A stretch of DNA of 64,000 nt from Ryuthela nishihirai (GCA_038380435.1 JAWZYU010000020.1:47710307-47774306), one strand, 5' to 3'. Positions 20,413 to 32,358 are shown, counted from the first letter of the stretch. Translations and numbers: made by a program. The notes: generated from the sequence alone by a model not told the origin.

Positions 20413-22754
20413 CCTGTAAGGGTGGGCATGGAAAAATTGCACCCTAAATTATTAAATCCGATTTGTAGCATTCTTAGTATATTAATTGATTATATTGGAT
20501 ATCTAGAGTAGCTATGTCATCAGTTTTAGAATGCAGAGTCATATAAAAGACTCTCTATACTGTACCATATTTGTTAAATAATTAAATAACAAAAGCGATT
20601 GAGTATCTAAAAGGTTAAAAAATACTCAATTTTAGAGTTAGTATCACATGGTTTTGCTAGTATCCATGTAATTTTTTTTAAGTACCAAATTTTTTTATCT
20701 GGAGTCGTATAGATGGAACTATCTTTTGGACCTCGAGAAGTCTTGATTTGATGGCATTGATTTTTTTAGTGGAAGAGGGGGGAGGATATTTAAAAACAAA
20801 TTTCTTTAAAAAATCGCAATTTACATTTTTTTATTGTATTTGCGACACAATTAAAATCTATTGAACACAAAGGAAACTTTGAGAGTTTCGTGACATTTTT
20901 TACAGAAACATTTTTTTATTAAATTATTTAGCAAAATATAGGATTTAAAAATCTGGATAATCTTTTATAACGACCCTGTACTCGTGTAAGAAGTGGACGA
21001 CGAATGATGGTATATTTCAAAATAGTTTGAAAAATCTATAGTCTTCATAAAGTAATTTACGTTTTTGCTGCAGGAATAATTTCCTATGGCTCATTCATTA
21101 AAATTCAGATATACAGAATATAAAGGTAATCTCAAGATTCCTTTCAACAGCCATTCGGGATAATTGAGTTTTCACTCCATTTTTAAATGTAAAACGACAA
21201 AAGTGTCATTAGAATCCGTTGCCTGTTCTTTCGTTTAATAAACATACTTTTTCTTCCCTTTTTTCCGTCACTATTAAAAAAATGAGAAACAGCTTCTTAT
21301 CTCTAAGATTCTCGCGCTCGATGATAAGAAAGAGCTCCTAATTTTAATTAGAGAGGGCGTGACATAAAAATTATTGCACGCACAGATATCAGAATGTTTA
21401 CGAAGAGTGAAAAAAAAAAGAAGTTCAGTTTCTATCTTCTTAGCGAAATAGAATCTAGAGTAAATATTAAATTAGCTAAAGAACTAACAAAAGGTAATAT
21501 TTTCCCCTACTTTTATCCGAACAGTTTCGTAGGTTGTGACGTTGTTGGATCGTGACCGATGTGATTTGAATGCAATTCATTGTGAGGTGAGATTCTTGAA
21601 ATCTTTCGAAACGGGAACACGAATTCCACTGAAAGTAAGAAAAAAAAAAGAAAGGAAGGAGAAAAAAGAATCTGAAAACAAATCGCTTCTGTCCGCGAGG
21701 TTTCTCAAAGTCTTTGGGAGAAAAGAAAATTCAATTATCTCCCTTAACAGGACCGAGTTTATGCCGAAAGTTATTTTACTGCAATAAAAACGGAACGCTT
21801 CGAGTGAAACCTGCCGTGGTTCTTCTTCGCGCCAGTGCTGGCGGTGCCTTGTGTTGCATGAATATTTTATCGGTCAAATCAAAAGGCAGCAAAAATTTAA
21901 TTAAACTCGGACGTCGCTTTGTGCTAAAATTTGTCCTGACGTTCCCCAGAAAAGGAACCACTGAGTGCCTCAAGGGCGAAAGATGAAGGGAATTCTTGCT
22001 CTCGACGAAGAGGAGGAGAAGAAGATTAAGTTATTTTGTTTGAATGGTTTTTAATACTTGTTACTTGTGGAGAAGACGAAAGCATTTGTTTGGTTAATAC
22101 TCGGTACACTTGATAATTGGTTTATTGACATTTGGCAAAAATATTTTCTTTTATTTTGTAAGAGAGCAATGACTGGTTTTTTCAGCTGCTGACGTAAGAA
22201 AGGTAATATTATTATATTATGAAATGACTGGTGATTACTGAAAACGTATCTATTAGCACAATGTTTCGCAATTATAGTGACGTTTTTAAATATTTTTTTA
22301 GCTCTTGAAGACAACAATTACAGCTGCTTGAAAAAATCTAACAACAACTTAGAAATGGCTTTTTTTTGTTTGAGATATGTGTGAGTTAAACAAAATTAAT
22401 TCATAATGAATTAAAACACCACATATATATATATTCTGAATAGAAATTTAATGCCGGGTTCATATACTTTTTTTACACATACCCAATACAACAAATATAT
22501 CTTCAGCTACATGTAAAATAATAGAAAAAAAAAGGGGGTTATGCTTTTTTTATCATATTAGATTGTTGTGGATTTACTCTTATATCTAATTTTGTATATT
22601 TCGAATTGATCATTAGATTTGAAAGCAATTTTTTAGACTCGAATTTGTTTTAAATTTAATTTTAAACATCAGACAGTTACCGTTTCTTTAATAAAGTAGA
22701 TAAATATTAAAAATTTTAGAATTGTATTCGCTGCTGTGACTAATTCCACAGCTC
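20413..22754. other. No gene seen; two GC-richer open frames
   Basis: Mostly AT-rich. 21530-21990 is less AT-rich and has overlapping open frames of 80-90 codons on both strands (for instance 21536-21787, Lys/Glu-rich), none with a family motif I recognise. I cannot support a gene. Confidence 0.4.
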
Positions 22755-22761
22755 CTTTGAT

Positions 22762-23780
22762 CAAAGAAGGTCTAAGGAGAAGAAGGCTAGCTTCGCACAA
22801 GCGTAAGTGGCGCCGTTCTGCGGAATTTTACCGAAGCTGAACGTGGCAAATTGATGTGCATGCACAAAAACAACTGTAAGGGGCGATTTGCGCATGCGCA
22901 GTGCAATCTTTTTTAGTCCAGTGCAGCTGTGGTTTGTCTTACTCTTGGTATATTTATTGCGATTTAATCAGTGTTTCAACCTGTCTAACAGCCATGGCTG
23001 TTTGCCATAGTGATAGCTGACCCTAAAGTTATTCAGTGAGTGTTTTATCCCGTTCAGGAGTACATTTTACGATACCTGGAAAAGACGTTGTATGTTTATT
23101 TTGAGTAATTTTGCAGAATTTTTAAAATTAATATGTAAATTAATACATTTAATCATCTTGCGAACATGTAAGTCAATGTATGTTGCAGTTTTGTGTTCCC
23201 TGGAGCATATCGACATATATAGGTGTCTGCAGTTTGTTCTAATAGTAATTTTTTTTATGGTTGATAAGAGAAGTGCCTGCTGCCATCTATTGACAGTTTA
23301 TACAAGTAAGAAACTCGATGTGACCTTAATTAAAAATATCCTAAATTCTATAAAATATAATTAAACAAAACATGTTGTCTCACATTAAGTCATAAATTTC
23401 AATTTATTATAATATATTAAATATAGTAGAATGCTCAAAATATTAAAATTTCTATGTTGAGCATAGCTACTACTTGTTTTACAAAATGGGATTTTATTAA
23501 GGAAAATTATTTTAACTGACAATTGTGAAAAGAAAATTATGATGGTAAAATTTAAGAAAGGAGCACTTTGAACAGAGTCAAAGTGTATATAATAGTCACG
23601 TGGTGTAAGCTATTGAAAACCTTGCTGGGCGCTGGAAAAGTAACGCAAGGAACTGGCTCCTCTCCTGGCTAGGTGGCTTCACTGCAATACACGAATTTGC
23701 CATGTTTAGAGGGCGCTGCAATCGAAAAGTTTACATTACGTCTATGGAAGCTAGCTCTCTTCTCCCTTAGACACTCCTTG
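22762..23780. mobile_element. ~1.02-kb TIR element, perfect 7-bp TSD (inverted copy)
   Basis: Ends: CAAAGAAGGTCTAAGGAGAAG at 22762, and CAAGGAGTGTCTAAGGGAGAAG-like in reverse complement from 23780. The perfect duplication CTTTGAT lies at 22755-22761 and 23781-23787. Along its length it is the reverse complement of the element at 14192-15242. The open frame 23092-23364 is within the element and has no transposase motif. Confidence 0.88.
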
Positions 23781-23787
23781 CTTTGAT

Positions 23788-24597
23788 AGAGCAGGATTGA
23801 CGAACTTAAAGGCACGCGAGTCGTGTTTTCAAGAGAATGTGAAGTTTTCCGTTTTTCAGGAGAGGTGAAGAGAAATACATGTCTATAGCTAGTATAGAGA
23901 CTTGGAAACAATGGCCTTAGCAGCTCATATTTATAGATGAATCATTGGTGGTGAGACTAAGATTACGTTATTAATTACTACTTCAACTGTACCCCACCCC
24001 GTATGATATAAAGATCTCACAAAAAACGGATACACTTTGCAAAATATAGTGCATCATAAAATATTGCTAGGCTTCACAGAGCTATTTCATTCTCTCAGTG
24101 AATAAAAATTCAGTTGATTGTGATCATGGTAGCATGGCGCCAGTGATCCAATAAGAATGTCGCACGTGAATTTTTTCGCTTCATTTAATGATTTTGGCTT
24201 TAAAAAATAATTGTTTCATTTTTTAATTTTCCTTTGTATAGTGGCGGAATCTAAAACTTACTATTTTGCATCCTTATATTTAAATTTCTTAGTATTTTGT
24301 ATCATTTAATTGTTTGATAAACGGATATGTAACTTTGGCTTGCATAAAAAACATTTTGAAACATTTTTGTAACATTGGCAGACGACTTTGAAAATGTTCT
24401 CTTAGTTCTGTAATGTTGGCATGCGGGCTCGAAACGGTTTGACATCCCTCTGATAGAGTATAAAAGGTTGTTTTCTATCAAATGATCAATAAAACTATAC
24501 ACAGTAATAAAAAATACTAAAAATGTTTCGAAATAAGAAAAAAACTTTTAGTGTTAACACTAATGAAATGATGTTAGAGTTTTTCAAACGAAAGTCG
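23788..24597. other. No gene seen
   Basis: AT-rich; nothing recognised apart from short poly-A/T runs. Confidence 0.4.
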
Positions 24598-24811
24598 TAC
24601 AGTCGCTCAAAAATTATTCGAACAATATGGTTGATGATAGAATTCAGAAAAAATATTTGGCAACGATGCTTTTAGAAATTAGTGATCTGGCAACCTTCGT
24701 GTACGTACGCGAAGGTTGCCAGATCACTAATTTCTAAAAAAATCGTTGCCAAATATTTTTCTTGAATTCTATCATCAACCATAGTGTTCGAATATTTTCT
24801 GAGCGACTGTA
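24598..24811. mobile_element. Palindromic Tc1/mariner-type MITE
   Basis: The 214 bp form one long inverted repeat: TACAGTCGCTCAAAAATTAT at the left, the reverse complement at the right, and a centre at about 24705 (CTTCGTGTACGTACGCGAAG). TA at both borders is the expected mariner/Tc1 target. The same family occurs twice at 50187-50662. Confidence 0.88.
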
Positions 24812-24819
24812 CTCTAGAT

Positions 24820-25731
24820 CAGTGGTTCTCAACCTTTTATGCTTCACGTACCCCCTGGAAATGTGTATGTAACTGGTGTACCCCTTGTATAGATAGATAA
24901 AACTATAGTTATAGTATAACAATGGGAATAAAATAAAACATATATATCAGTGGTTCTCAATGTGTATGTAACTGGCGTATCCCTTGTATAGATAGATAAA
25001 ACTATAGTTATAGTATAACAATGGGAATAAAATAAAACATATATATACACATTATATAACTGGCGTACCCCTTGTATAGATAGATAAAACTATAGTTATA
25101 GTATAATAATGGGAATAAAATAAAACATATATGTCAGTGGTTCTCAACCTTTTATGCTTCACATACCCCCTGGAAATGTTATGTAACTGGCGTATCCCTT
25201 GTATAGATAGATAAAACTATAGTTATAGTATAACAGTGGGAATAAAATAAAACATATATATCAGTGGTTCTCAACCTTTTATGCTTCACGTACCCACTGG
25301 AAATGTGTATGTAACTGGCGTACCCCTTGTATAGATAGATAAAACTATAGTTATAGTATAACAATGGGAATAAAATAAAACATATATATACACATTAAAT
25401 TTTGCATGCATAAGTTACATATATCTATAAATACAAAAAATGACATAAACAATTTAACAAATGTTATAAAATTATAAATATTTTACTGGGTAATCAGCGA
25501 AATGGTTGTGCTTGTTTACGCTTGCACAGTTCATCAATGGTTGGGGTTATCTTGCTAAGGTAGAGTCGCAAATTATCTTCAACATCCAGCCTGTTCCTAT
25601 ATATTTTTTTAAAGCAGTTAAAGATGAAAAACAGTTAAAGATGAAGTAGCAGTGTTGCCAGCATAATGACTTTGCTAGTAGATCTAGCGACTTTTGAGCT
25701 CTTACGGCATATCCCATGTTGAGAAACCCTA
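24820..25731. mobile_element. hAT-like MITE with repeated terminus
   Basis: Starts CAGTGGTTCTCAACC after CTCTAGAT (24812-24819) and ends in the reverse complement of TAGGGTTTCTCAACATGGG at 25731, followed by TTCTGGAT (six of eight bases agree). The left ~128 bp, including the TIR, is repeated at 24948, 25134 and 25262, with a shorter partial unit around 25041-25133. Shares terminal and internal sequence with 63049-63381. Minus-strand frames over the repeats are artefacts. Confidence 0.85.
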
Positions 25732-25739
25732 TTCTGGAT

Positions 25740-26409
25740 GATAAAAAAAAAAATACTGTTTGAAAGAAAAATTTATAAGGAAGTCAAAACTAAAAATTTT
25801 CTGCAAATATTTTGTTTCGTTCCCTAGATGCAAACGTGAATATAAGAAAAAATTCCAAACAAGAGAACGAGAAAAAAAAAAAAGCAACTACATTGAGTTA
25901 GATACAGCTTAAGACACACTCACTACACTACGTTAGATACAGCTTAAGACACACTCATGGGAATAGGAACTGGTAGAAGTGTTTGAATTCAATTATATTT
26001 CGTTTGGAATACATATATGTACATAAAGTATTGCACTGAGAATGTTTTTTTTTATAATTCAGAAGTATAGAATACAAAACAGTTCACTTGCAAAGGACTT
26101 TTTCAAATAGTTGTATATTTCATTTAATATAAAGCTCGATATTTTAAAGATAGAAAAAATCTTGCAACACTATTATAACTGAGAATATGTAGAGCATTTA
26201 TAAACAGATAACAAAACAATATCTTATATAGGGTGGATAAATAGACCTTGTTTATTCAGAAAATATATTTTTCATTCGGTTAATACTTTTCGTTTTCTTA
26301 TGCTCCTTTTTTTCTTCTGAAATGCAAACAATTCTGACAAAAAATTGTCAACTCTAACAGTGGATACTTTCACTAACTTCAAGGTAAAATCTTGCAAAAT
26401 GATTTCAAC
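25740..26409. other. No gene seen
   Basis: AT-rich. A 25-bp motif around GTTAGATACAGCTTAAGACA is repeated at 25895-25960. Confidence 0.4.
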
Positions 26410-27050
26410 ATAGGTGAGGTGGAGTTTATTCGTGACCTAAAGTTCCCAGGTTTGAGACCTAACTGTGCCTGCATTGATAATTTTCTCTGCTATCTCAGAT
26501 TCAACTCTCCGTCGGATGGGATTTATCTCCGCAAAATTCCCCGCCCTGCCCACGGTCAGTAGGGGACTCCGATGGGCTTGGAAAGGCCGCCGTCCGTCGG
26601 ATGGGAAGTTAAGCCGTGGCCCCGTGTGCGGGAGAGTTATACCCTGTGCACGTTAAAGAACACGCTGGATGGCCTTGACGGGAGGCTACCATCTGTCTCC
26701 CAACAGCTGTTCCAGTGGGTCTGAGCCTTCGGGTTCCATGTGACCTGGCCATTTAGCCCATGGTGTGCAAAAAATTGCCGCTCAGAGGTAAAACAACCCA
26801 ACCTCCGTCGGATGGGAAGATAAGTCGTGGTTCTGTGTGCTGGGGAGCCATAACCTCTTTGCATGTTAAAAACACCCTGGAAGACTTTGACGAGATTTTC
26901 CCTTCCGTCTTCTAATAGCTGTTCAGGGGATACCTTTTCCCAACCTACTTTGAGTTCTTGGGCTTCTTGTGAGCTGGGCATTTAGACCATTATGTGCAAA
27001 TAAAAAAAGGAAAAAAAAAAGAGCCACTCAGAGGTAAAATAACCCAATTT
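26410..27050 (+). repeat. SINE-A copy, old, split by a younger SINE-A
   Basis: The 5' head remnant (AGTTCCCAGGTTTGAGACC) is at 26410-26521 and the 3' part at 26803-27050 (CCGTCGGATGGGA, TCTTCTAATAGCTGTTC, GCCACTCAGAGGTAAAAT). An A-rich expansion sits near 27000-27020. The break is the 15-bp duplication CTCCGTCGGATGGGA. Confidence 0.8.
26522..26802 (+). repeat. SINE-A inserted in an older SINE-A, 15-bp TSD
   Basis: 5'-truncated; begins TTTATCTCCGCAAAATTCCC and ends GAGGTAAAACAACCCAAC. Flanked by CTCCGTCGGATGGGA at 26507-26521 and 26803-26817; this target is itself part of the older SINE-A. Confidence 0.9.
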
Positions 27051-27879
27051 GATAAAGACCTGCATGATGAGAGCGAGATAACCTGAGAGTGCTGCTCTCT
27101 AACAAATGATGGAAAGTTAAGTAATGTGTGAAATTTGAAAGTGAATTAATTTAAACTAACTTTAAAGCATTACTACATGACATTTATTTTTAAAAGATAT
27201 AAAATAAAGCAATCTGAATTATTCAAATGAAGAAATAAATAATTTGCACTTAAACAAATAAGTATCGATGAAATCTGAAACGTTGGTGTAATAATTTCGT
27301 CTCTAGACACACATACTACGATACACGCAGATAAACATATTAATAGCTGTTACTTTTCTTTTAATGGTAGTTGGAGTAAATTTCCAATTGGCGACAAAAA
27401 GGGTATGAGATTAATCTAATGTTTATTGTGGAGTGGTAAACGTTGTTCTGATTTTTTTCTAGTAATTATTTGACAATATTGTGTTCGAAATAACCAAATT
27501 GATATTAAATAATTATTTTTACAAGAAGTATGACAATTTAAATGATTTACCTAAGGAATAAATGAACGAATTATGCTTGTGACTAAATATTGACTATCTC
27601 CTACTAATAAACGATAATTGAAGAGAACATTCGAATATCAGTTACATGACATTCAAATCAACCAGTTTTAAGTATTAAAATATCTTGATTGACATGGCAC
27701 ATTATAAAACATTCACACAAGGTTTCATCAATCAGTTATTAGTAACAGCTATGTTACATTGTTTACAAGAGTACCTCTTTCTTATAACACGACTTTATGT
27801 CTTATTTATATTATTCGTGTCTCCTATTCTGTAGTTATACAACTTGTATGAAGGAACACCACCATTAATCTTCTGCTCT
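27051..27879. other. No gene seen
   Basis: AT-rich unique-looking DNA between SINE-A copies. Confidence 0.4.
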
Positions 27880-28081
27880 GTAAGAGCACACCGTGACATG
27901 GCTTTACGTCCTATTCGACGGACGGCGACCTTTACTAAGCCCAGCGGTGTCCCCTTTTGATCAAGTAGGTTTTGGGAAGATAAATCTCAATGTTGACCCA
28001 TATGGCATTCGAACCTGGGAACTGCAGATTACGAGCCTGACTCGCTACCGATTGAGCTACCGATTGAGCTACCCCCGCCTG
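27880..28081 (-). repeat. SINE-A 5' half
   Basis: Reverse complement from GGCGGGGGTAGCTC at 28081 to the CCGTCCGTCGAATAGGAC region. A 14-bp duplication in the head (GATTGAGCTACC, twice at 28051-28073). Lacks the SINE 3' half. Confidence 0.85.
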
Positions 28082-28225
28082 TGCAAGTGGAGTCCAACCA
28101 TTCTGATAAACAATAGAGCAGATGTAGTGAACGTCAACAGCCAAGACCAAGTTGGTGTGATAATAAGATTCAAATGCAAGAATCTTTTTTCACACTCAGT
28201 TATGGAAATAGGCACCAAATCAAAT

Positions 28226-28608
28226 AGGGGCGGGGGTAGCTCAGTCGGTAGCGCGCCAGGCTCGTAATCTGTAGTTCCCAGGTTCGAGTCCCAGCTGGGT
28301 CAGCGTTGAGATTTATTTCCGCAAAATTTCCCTGCCCACGGTCAGTAGGGGACACCGATGGGCTTGATAAAGGCCGCCGTCCGTCGGATGGGACGTTAAG
28401 CCGTGACCCCGTGTGCGGGAGAGCCATACCCTGTGTGTTAAAGAACACGCTGGATGGCCTTGACGGGAGGCTACCATCTGTCTCCCAACAGCTGTTCCAG
28501 TGGGTCCCCTCCCTCAACCTTCTCTGAGCCTTCGGGGTCCTTGTGGCCTGGCCATTTAGCCCATGATGTGCAAAAAAAGTGCCGCTCAGAAGTAATCCAA
28601 TCCACATC
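28226..28608 (+). repeat. SINE-A, full length
   Basis: Runs from GGGGCGGGGGTAGCTCAGTC to GTGCCGCTCAGAAGTAATCC. A box, anticodon-arm-like CAGGCTCGTAATCTG and B box GGTTCGAGTCC are intact. Orientation is opposite to the partial copy ending at 28081, so their heads face each other. Frames at 28200-28616 and 28306-28527 are SINE read-through. Confidence 0.93.
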
Positions 28609-29482
28609 AAATACAATCTGAAGGGACAGCAGTGGGGACGGTACTATCTTGACTTACAGATATTCACTAAATCATCTACTTATTTGTCATTAACTTAAAT
28701 CTCTTGCTTTAATTTCTAAAACATAAATACATTACTCGTATTTTTCTAAACATATTTTCTATAAAATTTTTTTATCATAAATGGCTAAAAAATCCAGCCT
28801 AAAAAAAAAAAAGCACTAAACATGATTTATTTGTTTAAAACTTGAGATAAACTGAGCAACTCTTAAAAAATTACTTGGAAACAAATTCACAAACCATATG
28901 AGAAAGGATGCAGGAGAATCATACACTTTGCTTCGTAAGGTAAAAAAAGTTGCGAACTGTTCTCCTCTATTCCCGACACTGATCTAATTTGCTCCTGATA
29001 TCATGAAATTCTTGCACGAAAAATACACATGAATATCTTTGACGGAAAGGGAGAATGTCGTCAGCTGTGTCGTCAGTATTCAGGTCAAATATCGCACACC
29101 TGTGGAGTGAACAATAAAGTCCAATCGATTGCTGACGTTTGCCACCATTCTGTATATATGAGCACGATATCGATATTGGGCGAAGATCGCGGCCACGTGT
29201 CACAGAGTAAAGATCAATTCTTTGGCCTTCTCCGACTGTTTCACTGCGACGTGGCCAATAGATACTGACTTTCCTGTGGGCGGAGAGCAATTTGTTCTCC
29301 GAATCGAGAATCGGCTCAATGTTAACTGCAAACAACATAGGAGAATAATTTATCGTTGGGAAGCTGAGGTTAGTTATTGATCTTAAGGGAGAATGAGATT
29401 TATTACAAAGGAAATGAAGGTTAACAAAAAATCTTCCAACTACTTTATCATTCTTAACGCATTAATTACAATACCTATATTC
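28609..29482. other. No gene supported; one GC-richer open frame
   Basis: 29338-28967 (minus) is open for 123 codons in less AT-rich DNA and could be an exon, but I see no domain motif, signal peptide or splice structure to support it. The plus strand is open over 29029-29268 as well, which argues against coding. Confidence 0.35.
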
Positions 29483-29562
29483 TGTAGAATAAAGTACAAA
29501 AAAAATACACAAAAGCAAACATAAAATACCAATATCGCCGCTACAATTATAACAAAGAAGTG
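29483..29562 (+). repeat. Left 80-bp direct repeat
   Basis: TGTAGAATAAAGTAC to AACAAAGAAGTG recurs at 30032-30111 with about two to three differences (for example GTG against ATG at the end). Encloses a 469-bp insert. Confidence 0.88.
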
Positions 29563-30031
29563 TTCTTTTTCATGATGATGATGGGTTTTTTAACCAATCC
29601 CCTACCCAAAATTAAAAAGAATCCATTAAAAAATGATTTAACACTGATAAATTGTTCGAAATTAATGCTAATAACTGAAAAAAAAAAAAAACAAGAAAAA
29701 CTAGAAGTGAACTGGTCGGTGTGATTAATGCCATCAGTGCCTACAGAGCCAGGAATATCGGCAAGTACGAAACAGTATTGCCTATCAATGATACAAGCTA
29801 GCGAAGAACGGACTTACCCATAGTTATCATCCCATGATAAGTGAACTAACATCGGGACAGACATCCCCAGCAGCCTAAATTGATTAAGGTCATATTAGGT
29901 TATTTTTTTCTCTTATCATATCTCGATACGTTAAGTTATCGAATAGAGATAAATACGTGATCGCAAGGTATTGAATAAGGCAACGCAAGATATAAACAGT
30001 GTGTAGTGCTTTATATATGATTTATAACCTG
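29563..30031 (-). mobile_element. 469-bp insert between 80-bp direct repeats
   Basis: On the minus strand the insert ends in an (ATC)n-like run (CATGATGATGATGGG on plus, 29571-29585), like the 3' tail of a short retroposon. An A run lies at about 29680. No TIRs or open frame seen. Family unknown; orientation inferred from the tail only. Confidence 0.4.
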
Positions 30032-30111
30032 TGTAGAATAAAGTACACAAAAAATACACAAAAGCAAACATAAAATACCAATATCGCCGCTACAATTATA
30101 ACAAAGAAATG
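30032..30111 (+). repeat. Right 80-bp direct repeat
   Basis: Partner of 29483-29562. It abuts the LINE RT fragment at 30194 (minus). Confidence 0.88.
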
Positions 30112-30193
30112 ACCAATGTCACAAGTTTTAAGAATCTAGATATTTTATAAATCTTCTCTTCGTTAATGTGTCAATTACTTTAATAAAGATTGG

Positions 30194-30376
30194 TCAAATC
30201 AATAATGGTCTATAATTGAAAAGCAAATTTCTATCTCCTGACATATAAATAGGTAACACTACAGCCCTTTTAAAATTATCAATAAATATTCTACTCGTAA
30301 ATGATTCATTTATTATATAAATCAAGTGATCAACATACTGAATCTGTCTCATTTCTTCCAATTTTTGACCAAACAT
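30194..30376 (-). pseudogene. LINE reverse transcriptase fragment (RT-0/1)
   Basis: Encodes HLIYIINESFTSRIFIDNFK then RAVVLPIYMSGDR and NYRPLLI, the region before and including RT block 1 (usually NYRPIS). Only about 60 codons remain. Not obviously the same family as the RTE-like LINE here; Jockey/CR1-type is possible. Confidence 0.7.
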
Positions 30377-30444
30377 TTTTAGGTTCCTAGAGGTTCTTCC
30401 CTAAGTTCGGGATGGAATGGCCTAACATAGAATTTATCACTCAC

Positions 30445-30614
30445 GCTCACAGCGTGAGTGACAAATATTACTAACATCAAAAGTGGCGGCTTGGCTGCCC
30501 AACTCCTGATAATAGATGGCGCCACTGGTAACTCAAAAATAAGACGAATATGTCACTTAGTTAGAGGGATGTTAGTTCCTCGGTGGTCTAGCGGTTAAAA
30601 CGCCTGGCATTCTT
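30445..30614 (+). repeat. tRNA-like SINE (family E) with 5' module
   Basis: A module (AGCGTGAGTGACAAATATTA, then ATAGATGGCGCCACTGG, then TATGTCAC) is followed by a tRNA-like A box GGTGGTCTAGCGGTTAAAAC. The 3' part is lost after about 30614. The same order occurs at 38014-38240. The start also holds a perfect hairpin (TCACTCACGCT, CAC, AGCGTGAGTGA). Confidence 0.55.
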
Positions 30615-31640
30615 CTAGAAGACCAAATTTTTCAAGTGTTTCTTGTCTCCATGACTTTTCCTGTAATAATTTGTTGCTATATAATAAAGGTTTGTGTTAT
30701 ACATTAATACTTTGTGTTAATGGAGAAATTTCTGTTCAGCAAAGATTGATTTGTTTTAGTAACACATTCTTGAATGTGTTTATTGATGTGTACTACTTTT
30801 AAGATATTATGACTCGAAATAGTGTAATGGGGAAGTATTGCTGCGTATATTGGGGTACAGAAAAATTCGGGGTTCTATGCTCATTCAGTAATAGTCCCCT
30901 GGACAGTCTCTACACTTTAATCTTATCGAGAGCTTGTAGTACAGAATAAGTAATGAAATTTCCTAGAAGTGGCCTCCAAATATGCGTGAGTTAATTAAGG
31001 CTTTCTTGTTTCCTTTTAATCAAATTTTGTTATAGGCGAACTTCAATTAGTGCATTACATGCCGAAATTATGTAAAGTAATCGTTTAAGCAGAGGGCTAG
31101 CATGCAAAATATTGAAATAAAATGTTACTATTCTCAATAATTTGTGCAAAAACTGCTATATGATGTCTAAAATAAGGATCAATATAAATATTTAAGGAAT
31201 TTGAAGATTCTTATAATTCATATTTATGCCATAGCATATTGCAATATAATGCATAAATTATTTTGGGTAATTATACTTCAACAATAATTTTTGATATAAA
31301 AAAATCCAAAAAGTACTATAATTTAAATAATAAATAATTTATATAAATAATTCTGTAATTAATAATTTATTTAATATTTAAATAACAAGTCCTAATGATC
31401 TGGGATCGAAGTCACGACTTAGCTCTTTAAATATAAAAATGCAGAAATTAAAAATGTATGTTACAAATAAAAATACCATGAGAGAGATTTAAAATTAACT
31501 GGTGGAGTGTGATGATCAGAGGGTTTATTTAAATTTTCCTCCATAGCCCCAAAAGGATGGTAAAAACATTTTCGTACATTTCGTTCAGGAGATATGTGAG
31601 ATGATGATAAATCAATATAATAGTAAATACACAGATTACC
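30615..31640. other. No gene seen
   Basis: AT-rich; TTTGTGTTA-type short repeats near 30690-30720. Confidence 0.4.
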
Positions 31641-31845
31641 TGCAGATGCATAATTCAATAAATAATTATTTGGAAAAAAATAACGTAGACAGCGCGTGAT
31701 TCGAACCCGCGACTCTCCAGATACATGCCGAAGTGCTCTACCATTTAAACTAACCATTGGACCATAATTTGCTTCCGGAATGGGTCCTTTATATCTTTTG
31801 CTGAACGTGACAGACATTGCGCCATCTATTATAATCAGTGACCTT
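31641..31845 (-). repeat. tRNA-like SINE (family D) with 5' module
   Basis: In reverse complement: TAATAGATGGCGCAATGTCTG, then GGTCCAATGGTTAGTTTAAATG (A-box region), CATGTATCTGGAGAG and CGGGTTCGAATCACGC (B box), then a T-rich tail. The tRNA-like part matches 44464-44560. The ATAGATGGCGC module is shared with family E at 30445 and 38014. Confidence 0.6.
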
Positions 31846-32018
31846 TTGGTGTGTTTTGCAGGTATCAATACATTATTGTTATTTTTCCAAATCATTTATT
31901 AGTTTTTATTTCCAATGTTACCTGTGGCAAAATTGGAAACTGAAAAAATTTCGTTATCTTTTAGAGCAACCATCCAGTGGTTCCTTAACTCTGGATAAAC
32001 GACTTTCTTCTATTATTC

Positions 32019-32358
32019 GAATCTGTATTCCCAACTTTAAATCGGTTAATCGAAATTTCATCAATAGAAAATGACAAACTCTTCAATTTAAAACAATTTT
32101 TCTTCTGTAGGAAATTAAAAGACCTACATATACAATATGTATATAACCGCTCTTCTTTTATAGCTTTTTTTATAATAATCTCCGTACCGAATTGAAATTA
32201 TTATAAAAAAAAGTACAAAGAAGAGTGTTTTTATATTAAATGTGTGTTAATTCGCTACAGAAGAAAATTGTTTGAAATTGAAGAGCGTGTCGTTTTCTAT
32301 TGCTATGTGGGATGAAACTTCGATTACCCGATTTAAAGTTAGAATACAAATTCAGATA
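32019..32358. mobile_element. Fold-back inverted-repeat element
   Basis: Arms of about 165 bp: CAACTTTAAATCGG..TTCATCAATAGAAAA..CTCTTCAATTT..TTCTTCTGTAG on the left (32019-32111) is mirrored from 32358 back to 32255. The inner arms (CTCTTCTTTTATAGCTTTTTTTATAATAAT) also pair across a centre at about 32188. No coding content. Target duplication not found. Confidence 0.75.

Noticed and set aside
28226..28300. Functional tRNA gene (CGT anticodon)
   Set aside because: The A and B boxes are those of SINE-A; the acceptor stem does not pair and the same sequence recurs with a fixed ~300-bp body.
28967..29338. Host gene exon (123 codons, minus)
   Set aside because: The opposite strand is also open, no motif or splice signals stand out; composition alone is not enough.
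29483..30111. Short LTR retrotransposon
   Set aside because: Repeats are only 80 bp, do not end in CA, and the insert lacks primer-binding site, polypurine tract or coding sequence.
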